Source: an uncultured Flavobacteriales bacterium (lineage in GTDB: Bacteria > Bacteroidota > Bacteroidia > Flavobacteriales_D > Sanyastnellaceae). Taken from it: a stretch of 6,085 bases of DNA. The stretch is from positions 1-6,085 of the forward strand of contig CALACF010000047.1 in the NCBI GenBank assembly GCA_937890245.1. The letters run 5' to 3'. How positions within the stretch are numbered: position 1 is the stretch's first letter; every line of letters begins with the position of its first letter. The position numbers and the translations under genes were made by a program. Below are positions 1-6,085 of this stretch, in pieces. Below the pieces are notes generated by a model, which made no database searches, had not been told where the DNA came from, and saw nothing but the letters and a program-made list of their open reading frames with translations.

Positions 1-1172
1 GTCAGAGGTGCTGGCGTTGTGGGGCCACAGTGGTTGCAGACTTCATCGCTCGGCACAAACTCGCTCAGCGTTGCCGTCAGGTCAACCGCCACTTGCGAGT
101 CGCAGTTGTCAGCGGCTTCGACATCGCACGGATCCGGCAAAACGTCAAAGTCCAGGATGTCGATCCCCGGACAATCGAGGAGGATGAGTTCCTCATTGGC
201 CAGACCACAAGTCTCAGTGATTTGCGGCGCCATATCGTCTAGTACGATCAGGTCCTGGTACGTGAAAGCCGTGTCCGCGTTGCCGCAATCATCGGTCGCC
301 ACGCTACTCCACGTGCGCACAATCCAATGGCTGCCCTCAAAGATCGCGTCGCCTTCTTCGGCGGTACAGAGCTCGATTTCTTCAGCGTCAGAATGGCTCA
401 CTTGCAGGTCTATCTCGCTGTCGCAAGCATCATTTGCCGCAGAGGTCGGTGTGATTGATGGCGTCAAATCCACGTTGCACATGGCGTCGAGGTACATCGT
501 GTCTGTGGCGAGCGTCTCCATGGCGCTGTGCTCGGGCGCTGTTGCGTCGAGCACTTCGATCAGCTGCGCGCAGGTGGCCGTGGCCGTATTGCCGCAGTCG
601 TCGGTCGCCGTCACCATGAACGTCCGCGTGAAGCTGAAGCTTCCTTCGGCCTGGGTGTCAGCTTGCAGGCCTTCCGCTGTGCAGAGCATTTCGATGGCTG
701 AATCCTCGTGGGTTGTCGTCAAGGCCAATTCAGAATCGCATCCGTCAGTCGCATCGATCGCTGGCAAACCGGTCACCTCTGTCGAGCTGTCCGCTTCGCA
801 ATTCTCGTCGAGCAAGACTGTTGCGGTTGCTGGGCATTCGATCGAGAGCTCGGGCGCCGTTTCGTCGGTCACGGCGAAGAGCTGTTGGCATGAGGTCGTC
901 GATTCGTTGCCGCAGTCGTCTATCGCCGTGGCGGTGAATGTCCGCGTAAACGTATAGCTGCCCTGCGGCTCGGCGTCGTCGCCGGCACATGTTGGAAGCT
1001 GTGGGCCGTCCTCTGCCGTAACGGTGACAGCAACTTCAGAGTCACAGTTGTCGGTGGCCGAAGTGGCGGGCGATCCATTGGTGGCTTCCGTGAGGTCGAC
1101 CGTGCAGCCGTCGGTGAGCGTCAAATCCACATCTGCCGGGCAGTCGAGTTGGAGGGCTGGGGCCTGCTCGTC
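1..1172 (-). repeat. Modules R16-R19, long HYR type of about 101-106 residues
   Basis: These modules are the closest to classical HYR domains: a C-P-A start, a second cysteine about 12 residues later, a D-N-C or D-x-C-D-S-E centre, a Gly-Ser-aromatic turn into F-T-R-T-F, T-D-D-C-G-N, then T-S-C-Q or T-C-A-Q. R16 and R17 have six cysteines each. R18 (240-548) keeps the four core cysteines but has lost both outer ones. R19 (1-239) is cut by the window edge. Its start is unusual, with C-G-L in the first strand and a further D-C-P about 12 residues on, and it holds a G-P-T-T-P-A-P stretch at the edge that may be a linker or module insertion. Confidence 0.8.
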
Positions 1173-4100
1173 GAGCAGCAGAATTTGCTGTGTGCAGGTT
1201 TGCATTGACGCGTTGCCTTCACAGTCGGTGGCCGTGACGGTGAAGGTCCGCGTGATGAGGCCACCGCCTTCGGGCGTTGCGTCATCGGCTGTTGCGTTGC
1301 ACGTGGGCTCTGCAGAATCGGAGAATGTGGATTCGACGTCGACGCCACTGCAGTTGTCCGTTGAGACGTAGGAGACATTGCCCATGTTGGCCAGGCTTAA
1401 GTTCACTTCGCCCATGCATCCTGGCATGTTGATGTCAGCCGGACAATTGATCGAAAGATCAGGCGCAGTTTCGTCCAAAACCGTGATGATCTGGGTGCAT
1501 GTCGCCAGCCCTTCGTTGTCGCAGTCGTCAGTGGCCGTTGCCGTGAAGGTCCGTGTGAAGCTGTAGCTTCCGAGGCCGTCGCCGCAGTTGTACAGCGGAT
1601 CGGCGTCTTCGAATGTGATTTCGACCTCCGGCGAGGCGTCGCAATTGTCGGTCGCTGAAGCAGAAGCTTGGCCGGTGGCCGATGGATCCAGATCGACTTG
1701 GCAATCAGCGTCCATGGTAAGCGTTACGGGGGCCGGGCATTCGATGGTCGCCGAGGGCGCCGTGTTGTCGAAGAGGGTCACCACTTGGACGGCCTCGGTG
1801 CTGTTGCCGCAGGCGTCGGTGGCCGTGTAGGTCAGAACGAAGGCGCCTGCGTCTTGGACGCAACCACCCGAGACGGAGCTGCACGATGCAGTGAGGGTGA
1901 GTTCGCCACAATTATCGCTCGCCGTAACTGCGCCCAGTCCAAGCAATATCTCTGGATCACAAGCGTAGAGCTCGCAAGAAAGCACGATTTCTGGGTCAGC
2001 GGATAGGACGGGCGCTTCGCTGTCCGAGACCGTGATCAGCTGCGAGGCTTCGGTACTGTTGCCGCTGCAGTCGGTGGCAGTGAAAATGCGCTCAACTTGG
2101 AAGCTATTGGGGCAGCTTTGCGAGAGCGTGTCGTCGAGGACAGTGATGGTCACTTCGCCACCACAGCCGTCGATGGCGGTGGGGAGCATGACATCAGGGA
2201 GGCCGCAGTCGACCGACAGGTCGGCCGGCACGTCGGTGAGAACCGGCGCCTGGTCGTCAATGAAGTCGAAGGTCTGCACATGCGCGGTGGCGTTGCCACA
2301 GACGTCGGTAGCCGTGATGGTCCTGGTGACGGTCATCACCCCCGCACACGCGGTGATGAAGGTTTCGTCTGCCACTTCGATGAGCACTTCGCCCCCGCAG
2401 GCATCGGTGGCCACAGCGGATGCTGGGTCAAAAGCAGGGAGCTCGTCACCGCAGTTCAGCGTAATATCGACTGGCGCCGTGTCAAATACGGGGCCGGTCG
2501 TGTCGATCATGTTGACGATCTGCTCGAGGATGGCGAGGTTGCCGCAAGCATCCGTAGCGGTATAGCGCATGCTGCGCGCACCGCGGCATCCCGCGCTGAA
2601 TTCAGCCATTTGTTCAACGACGACGCCGTCGAGTAGGCAGTTTTCTGTTACCGAGGCCAATCCTAGACCGAAAATGTCGTCAAAGTCAGGGGTCTCAGGC
2701 CAGAGCGCGCAGTCGACACCGACTTCGAGGGCGCCAGCAAAAACGGGCGCTTGGTCGTCGACGGTCTCTATGGTTTGGGTGCAAGCGAGCACCGTCGTGT
2801 TGCCACTGCAATCCGTTGAGGTCACTTCGAAGGTGCGCTCGATGAGGTAGCTTCCGCCCTCCTGGCCATCGGCCGTTGCGCATAAAGCGCTCACGACATC
2901 GGCGCGCGTCATCGTGGTTGTGACCGAAGCGCTGCACAAGTCGATAGAGACGAAGGTCGCAAGGCCGAGGGCCGCCGCCGATGTGTCCAGATCGGCCAAG
3001 CAGCCTGAAAGCGTCACATCTGCTGGGCAGCTGAGCGCGATGTTAGGCCCAACGGTGTCGATCACGTCGATCACTTGAACGGCCGTTGCCGAGTTATAAC
3101 CACAGTCTTCCGCATGGAACGTCCGAACAATCTGGTACGTCTCTGGGCAGCCGTCGCCGTCGTCCAAGGCCTGGTCGGTGTAGGTTACTTCGACGTCTGG
3201 GTCGCAATTGTCATACGAAGTGGCCATCACGAGATAGGCCTCCACATCCTCGCTGCACATCAGCGCAGTATCGGCTGGAACGAAGCCAAATTCAGGCACC
3301 GTCGTATCGTGAATGATCACGAGCTGTTGGAGCGTGGAGCCGACATTTCCGCAGGCATCCACTGGGGTATACGTCAGAATACGGTCAAGGAAGCATCCGC
3401 CTGAAATCAGCTGATACGTGATGATGACTGTGTCCAGGTCGCAGTTGTCGACCGCATCGATGATGCCGGCAGCTGCCAGCTGAGTGAAGGTCGGTTCAAG
3501 GGCGTCGGGCCACACATCGCACTCGATCTCGAGGATCTCCTCCCCTATCATTTCTGGAGCAACGATGTCGAAAAGCGAGATCACTTGAACGTGCACAGTT
3601 GTGTTACCGGCGCAGTCCGAAGCGGTCCACGTGCGGGTCACCGTGCGGTCATCTGCGCAGGCGTCATCCGAAGTGACTTCGAGAAACTGTACTTGGGGCT
3701 CAGGGTCGCATTGGTCGGTCGCAGTCAAAATTGCCGCCTCCGGAATGGCATCACATGAAACCGTGATGTCTCCGGGCAGGAGCTCGACAAACGATGGAGC
3801 CACGTTGTCCACGAGCTGAATGCTCTGGACATGCGCCCGCTCGTTGCCGCAGGCATCGACGGTTGACCACGTGCGCTGCACGATGTAAGTCGACGGGCAG
3901 TCGCCGAGAATCTCCTCGGAAAAGCTGACAGACGGCGCGTCGTCACAAAGGTCAGTTGCCGTCAAAACTGCGGCCAAAGGCACAGCATCGCAAGCGGCCT
4001 CCATGTCAGCTGGCAGCGCCTCGACAAAGGACGGCGCAATCGTATCAACGACTGTCAATACTTGCGTGTGCAAGGTCGTATTCTGGGCGCAGTCCATCGC

Positions 4101-5975
4101 TGTCCAAACACGCGTTAAGGTTTGTTCCTGGGCGCAATCACCGACGGCCATCGTCTCCTCAAACGTGTACGTCAACTCCGAGTCGCACGGATCGCTCGCC
4201 GTGGCGACAAGCGCCAAAGGCACGGCATGGCAGTCGACCACCGAATCGCCTGGCATCGCCTGATTCCAAACGGGCGGCGCCGTATCGACGACCTCAATTT
4301 CATGGGTGTGCGAAATCGAATTGGCGCAATCATCAGACAGCACCCACGTTCGTGTGATTGTGTAGATGCCCTCGCACTCTGTTTGCTGGACCAGCTCGGT
4401 GAGCTCGACGGTCGGCAGCGCAGTGCAATTGTCCGATCCAGTAAAGACGGGCGGCTCGGGCACTTCGGTACACTCTACGATCAAATCGACTGGCATATCT
4501 TCATTCCAGGTTGGCAAAATCGTGTCGATCACTGTCACCCATTGGACATCGGTGATGAGCGATTGATTTCCACATGCATCTGTTACTGTGACCACAAACC
4601 AGCGCGCAAACATGAACGCGCCTTCGCAAGTCACCAGCGCATCTTCTTCTGAAATCACAATTTCGATGACGGGGTCTGGGTCGCAATTGTCCTCGGCCTC
4701 AACCGCAACTGTTCCGAGGGCCTCAACTGAAATATCGGCCAAGCATTCGGCGTCCTTTGCAACGGTCGTGTCGTCCGGGCATTCGAACAAAGTGAATAGA
4801 GGCGCCACGTCGTCGTAGACATCAATCACCTGGGTCTGCTCGTGAACATTCCCACAGAAGTCCGTCGTCCGCCACGTGCGGTTCAATGTGTAGCACCCTG
4901 GCAGCACTTCCGTAACCGCTACTTCGCCCAAGTATTCTACTTCGGCGCCAACGGGGTCCGTACAATTGTCTTCGGCCTCTAAAACGGGAACATCGGGAAT
5001 TTCATCCGTACAAGCAAGTGAAAGATTCGCCGGAAAGTCGATGAATACAGGGGCCGTGTCGTCCAAACGCGTCACGGTCTGCACCAATGTGCGCGGCCCG
5101 CATTCGGCGTCGAGCGCCGTGTGAAAAATGTCAACCGAAGCCCCACAGCGTGAGTATTCCGATCCACACGAAAGGTCGACGATCACATCGCCCATTGCGC
5201 CTGTCACCGGCACACCGGCCACTTGGCCCGTCCACGCGAACCAGCCACCCGCGCCATATTCGCAGTTGTGGTTGTTTGCCCCGGTGCCCACTTGGAATCC
5301 GAAGAAGCCCGAAGCAGGAGCGTGCATGAGCTCAATCATACTGCCCTCCAATTCGCCCGTTCCGCGCAAATAGCTCTGCCCATCTTTGAGCATGTAGATG
5401 TCCCAATCATCGTTCGTGGCCATGCAGGTCGGAGCCATCTTAAATCCTCCAGTCCAATCAGAAGCCGCCACACCATCAAAGAATGTGATAAACACTTCAA
5501 ATCCTTGGTTCGGATTTTCGGCACAGACCACGTCGCCTGCGAGAACCGCCACGTTGTTGGCATATCTCGTCAAGAGCAACCCGTCGCCGGCCTCCAAAAA
5601 GAGATCGGAAGCTACCAGGCCACTCAGGTCCAATCCGTAAACGCGCAAGGCCCCATCCGGGCCAATACCCTCAGCGGTTGTCGCCTCACAAATGCGGACC
5701 GTATCCGTTCGAGACCCCAGCAAACAGGACATCGCCGTGGTGCTCGAAGTACACGTGTTCGTCAAGGCCACGGAGTCCATGGGGCAAGTCAAAGCGTCGA
5801 GGTCCTCTACGCATTGCAGCGTATAGTCAGACAGACCGAGTGAGGTTGAAAAACAGGACACATCACAGGTGTCGATGGGCGTTGACGCTTGGGCCGTGGC
5901 AGGCGAGGCGGTCAACAATGCGGTCAAAAGGAGACCGAAAAACCCGGAAAAAAGCGCTGTAGCGATTCGAAACAT
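1..5975 (-). CDS. Giant secreted HYR/Ig-like repeat protein (3' end outside window)
   Basis: The frame is open from ATG at 5973-5975 to the left edge, 1,991 codons with no internal stop, so the protein is C-terminally incomplete here. The nearest in-frame upstream stop is at 6030-6032, and the ATG is followed at once by a signal peptide, which supports this start. The order is signal peptide, an unrecognised domain (31-304), then 19 tandem modules (305 onward) with D-x-x-A-P, D-N-C, R-T-W/F and T-D-x-C-G-N motifs. These resemble HYR (hyalin-repeat) modules, an Ig-like fold used in extracellular adhesion. The protein is acidic and has only three lysines. Its likely role is as an extracellular stalk, adhesin or matrix component. 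No catalytic motif was seen. In Bacteroidota such proteins usually end in a type IX secretion or gliding-associated C-terminal domain, which would lie past the edge. The coding call is near certain; the exact function is unknown. Confidence 0.95.
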   Translation of the reverse strand, partial: MFRIATALFSGFFGLLLTALLTASPATAQASTPIDTCDVSCFSTSLGLSDYTLQCVEDLDALTCPMDSVALTNTCTSSTTAMSCLLGSRTDTVRICEATTAEGIGPDGALRVYGLDLSGLVASDLFLEAGDGLLLTRYANNVAVLAGDVVCAENPNQGFEVFITFFDGVAASDWTGGFKMAPTCMATNDDWDIYMLKDGQSYLRGTGELEGSMIELMHAPASGFFGFQVGTGANNHNCEYGAGGWFAWTGQVAGVPVTGAMGDVIVDLSCGSEYSRCGASVDIFHTALDAECGPRTLVQTVTRLDDTAPVFIDFPANLSLACTDEIPDVPVLEAEDNCTDPVGAEVEYLGEVAVTEVLPGCYTLNRTWRTTDFCGNVHEQTQVIDVYDDVAPLFTLFECPDDTTVAKDAECLADISVEALGTVAVEAEDNCDPDPVIEIVISEEDALVTCEGAFMFARWFVVTVTDACGNQSLITDVQWVTVIDTILPTWNEDMPVDLIVECTEVPEPPVFTGSDNCTALPTVELTELVQQTECEGIYTITRTWVLSDDCANSISHTHEIEVVDTAPPVWNQAMPGDSVVDCHAVPLALVATASDPCDSELTYTFEETMAVGDCAQEQTLTRVWTAMDCAQNTTLHTQVLTVVDTIAPSFVEALPADMEAACDAVPLAAVLTATDLCDDAPSVSFSEEILGDCPSTYIVQRTWSTVDACGNERAHVQSIQLVDNVAPSFVELLPGDITVSCDAIPEAAILTATDQCDPEPQVQFLEVTSDDACADDRTVTRTWTASDCAGNTTVHVQVISLFDIVAPEMIGEEILEIECDVWPDALEPTFTQLAAAGIIDAVDNCDLDTVIITYQLISGGCFLDRILTYTPVDACGNVGSTLQQLVIIHDTTVPEFGFVPADTALMCSEDVEAYLVMATSYDNCDPDVEVTYTDQALDDGDGCPETYQIVRTFHAEDCGYNSATAVQVIDVIDTVGPNIALSCPADVTLSGCLADLDTSAAALGLATFVSIDLCSASVTTTMTRADVVSALCATADGQEGGSYLIERTFEVTSTDCSGNTTVLACTQTIETVDDQAPVFAGALEVGVDCALWPETPDFDDIFGLGLASVTENCLLDGVVVEQMAEFSAGCRGARSMRYTATDACGNLAILEQIVNMIDTTGPVFDTAPVDITLNCGDELPAFDPASAVATDACGGEVLIEVADETFITACAGVMTVTRTITATDVCGNATAHVQTFDFIDDQAPVLTDVPADLSVDCGLPDVMLPTAIDGCGGEVTITVLDDTLSQSCPNSFQVERIFTATDCSGNSTEASQLITVSDSEAPVLSADPEIVLSCELYACDPEILLGLGAVTASDNCGELTLTASCSSVSGGCVQDAGAFVLTYTATDACGNSTEAVQVVTLFDNTAPSATIECPAPVTLTMDADCQVDLDPSATGQASASATDNCDASPEVEITFEDADPLYNCGDGLGSYSFTRTFTATATDDCDNEGLATCTQIITVLDETAPDLSINCPADINMPGCMGEVNLSLANMGNVSYVSTDNCSGVDVESTFSDSAEPTCNATADDATPEGGGLITRTFTVTATDCEGNASMQTCTQQILLLDEQAPALQLDCPADVDLTLTDGCTVDLTEATNGSPATSATDNCDSEVAVTVTAEDGPQLPTCAGDDAEPQGSYTFTRTFTATAIDDCGNESTTSCQQLFAVTDETAPELSIECPATATVLLDENCEADSSTEVTGLPAIDATDGCDSELALTTTHEDSAIEMLCTAEGLQADTQAEGSFSFTRTFMVTATDDCGNTATATCAQLIEVLDATAPEHSAMETLATDTMYLDAMCNVDLTPSITPTSAANDACDSEIDLQVSHSDAEEIELCTAEEGDAIFEGSHWIVRTWSSVATDDCGNADTAFTYQDLIVLDDMAPQITETCGLANEELILLDCPGIDILDFDVLPDPCDVEAADNCDSQVAVDLTATLSEFVPSDEVCNHCGPTTPAPL
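1173..3569 (-). repeat. Modules R7-R15, possible three-module higher-order repeat
   Basis: R7, R10 and R13 share features absent elsewhere: an early C-x-(V/L)-(W/Y), a small-residue stretch rich in Gly, Leu and Ala before D/E-N-C, and L-T-Y-T or M-R-Y-T in place of R-T-W/F ahead of D-A-C-G-N. R9, R12 and R15 all carry the shifted D-C-x-G-N form. R9 and R15 are also alike in their start (C-P-A-D ... G-C) and their A-C-T-Q / T-C-T-Q end. This divides the zone into R7-R9 (2760-3569), R10-R12 (2025-2759) and R13-R15 (1173-2024), of 270, 245 and 284 residues. The second members (R8, R11, R14) agree least well, so the triplet reading is suggestive only. Confidence 0.5.
3570..5063 (-). repeat. Modules R1-R6, mostly short four-cysteine type
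   Basis: R1 and R3-R6 are 79-83 residues long and share an early C-(D/T/H)-x-(V/I)-P motif, a D-x-C in the middle, a cysteine before the R-T-W or R-V-W strand, and a closing cysteine near D-x-C-G-N. R4 and R5 are very alike, both with C-x-A-V-P-L-A. R2 (4527-4814, 96 residues) is different: it has an E-C-P-D-D start like the long HYR modules, carries K407, the last lysine in the protein, and has five cysteines. Aromatic variants of the junction (P-T-W-N-E, P-V-W-N-Q) mark R3 and R4, and P-S-F-V-E marks R5 and R6, so neighbouring modules resemble each other in pairs. Confidence 0.8.
5064..5885 (-). other. Unrecognised cysteine-containing N-terminal domain (residues 31-304)
   Basis: This non-repetitive segment lies between the signal peptide and the first module. 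Seven cysteines fall in its first part (C37, C41, C55, C64, C75, C84, C96) and six more follow before residue 300. The middle (about 98-200) alternates hydrophobic and polar residues as in a beta-rich fold. Residues 223-248 are rich in Gly and aromatics (GFFGF at 223-227, GGWFAW at 243-248). Two of the protein's three lysines (K179, K197) are here. The final stretch (about 265-304) already resembles the end of a module, with cysteines and a T-V-T-R-L-D-D junction, so a degenerate half-module could be included. I cannot assign a family. It could be a ligand-binding or capping domain at the tip of the repeat stalk, which is inference from position only. Confidence 0.6.
5886..5975 (-). other. Signal peptide of the giant repeat protein
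   Basis: Residues 1-30 have a short n-region with a single Arg (R3), a hydrophobic core at about residues 4-23 rich in Phe, Leu and Ala, and a small-residue stretch ending ATAQA. Cleavage could follow A28 (A-T-A) or A30 (A-Q-A). There is no cysteine at either possible +1 position, so this looks like a Sec / signal peptidase I signal rather than a lipoprotein one. It places the rest of the protein outside the cytoplasm, in keeping with its many regularly spaced cysteines. Confidence 0.85.
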
Positions 5976-6085
5976 GGTTCTGACAATTTGGCTTCCACAA
6001 GTTCCGACCAATTGAGCTTGCCATGTGCTTCATTCGTCGAAAATTCTACAGAGTCATAATGCGCCTTATCCCTATTTTACAGTGA
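5976..6085. other. Upstream leader of the giant gene, no assured promoter
   Basis: This stretch of 110 bases is the only non-coding DNA in the window. The part from 6001 to 6085 is about 42% G+C by count, lower than the gene. Reading on the minus strand there is no purine-rich ribosome site 5-12 bases before the ATG; the nearest is GGAAG, about 17-20 bases upstream, which is too far. A TAGAAT hexamer (6043-6048) resembles a -10 box, but I found no matching -35 and no exact Bacteroidota TAnnTTTG element. The region very probably contains the promoter, but its position is not shown by the sequence. Confidence 0.35.

Larger units (their letters stand above)
1..5063 (-). repeat. Protein-level tandem array of 18 complete plus one partial HYR-like modules
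   Basis: Taking the Asp of D-x-x-(A/G/V/L)-P as the first residue, modules start at residues 305, 388, 484, 564, 644, 723, 803, 890, 973, 1073, 1158, 1240, 1318, 1403, 1501, 1602, 1704, 1810 and 1913 (R1-R19). Lengths are 83, 96, 80, 80, 79, 80, 87, 83, 100, 85, 82, 78, 85, 98, 101, 102, 106 and 103; R19 is cut by the edge. Each complete module has four core cysteines: one in an early strand, one in D-x-C, one just before the R-T-W/F strand, and one in T-D-x-C-G-N. The modules are clearly diverged from each other in protein, and only the T-D-x-C-G-N region looks alike at DNA level, so this is an old array and not a recent expansion. HYR-like is a motif match by eye. Confidence 0.9.

Noticed and set aside
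19..957. A 312-codon plus-strand open frame with recurring S-V-A-V-type segments
   Set aside because: It is antisense to R16-R19. The recurring segments are the complement of the conserved T-R-T-F-T-A-T-A-T-D stretch, and the same pattern recurs in one plus-strand frame in step with the repeats. It has no signal peptide or domain of its own.
2032..2636. Plus-strand open frames of about 177-179 codons
   Set aside because: Both are antisense to R10-R12, in the frames left open by the biased codon use of the minus-strand gene.
1..5063. Regular repeats as a CRISPR array or DNA satellite
   Set aside because: The periodicity is in codons (78-106 residues), with DNA identity limited to short stretches around T-D-x-C-G-N. 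There are no identical repeats or unique spacers.
5223..5843. Plus-strand open frame of 206 codons
   Set aside because: It lies antisense to the N-terminal domain, in exact codon register with the minus-strand gene. Its composition is unlike a folded protein, and it has no recognisable motif.
6009..6011. Alternative minus-strand TTG start upstream of the ATG
   Set aside because: It would add polar residues including a cysteine before the signal peptide. The ATG at 5975 places the hydrophobic core at the normal distance from the N-terminus.
6033..6041. Short inverted repeat TTCG-x-CGAA in the leader
   Set aside because: Four-base arms with one spacer base are expected by chance and give no stable hairpin or clear operator.

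Overview
The window is almost entirely one protein-coding gene on the minus strand. The reading frame opens at an ATG at 5975 and runs leftward without a stop to the window edge: 1,991 complete codons checked codon by codon, with the 3' end missing. The only non-coding DNA is about 110 bases upstream of the start (5976-6085). It is AT-richer than the gene and shows no confident promoter.

The encoded protein is a secreted, repetitive surface or adhesin-type protein. It has a signal peptide (residues 1 to about 30), a cysteine-containing N-terminal domain of about 270 residues that I do not recognise (31-304), then 18 complete and one partial tandem modules of 78-106 residues (305 to the edge). 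The modules look like HYR (hyalin-repeat) Ig-like domains. Each starts near D-x-x-A-P, has a D-N-C motif in the middle and an R-T-W/F ... T-D-x-C-G-N motif near its end. Three zones can be seen: short four-cysteine modules near the N-terminus (R1-R6), a middle zone with hints of a three-module period (R7-R15), and long modules of about 101-106 residues nearest the window edge (R16-R19).

The organism is most likely a bacterium of the phylum Bacteroidota, perhaps a marine flavobacterium. Very long, lysine-poor, acidic proteins with this repeat style are common there as type IX secretion cargo, and the start codon has no Shine-Dalgarno sequence at normal spacing, which also fits. This is an inference from protein style. 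No ribosomal or taxonomic marker gene is present, and the C-terminal sorting domain that would settle the secretion route would lie beyond the left edge.

There is no sign of a multi-gene system, CRISPR array, mobile element or RNA gene. The interest lies inside the protein: near-total loss of lysine (three in 1,991 residues), a regular cysteine pattern in which an extra cysteine pair comes and goes together, and traces of a three-module higher-order repeat.
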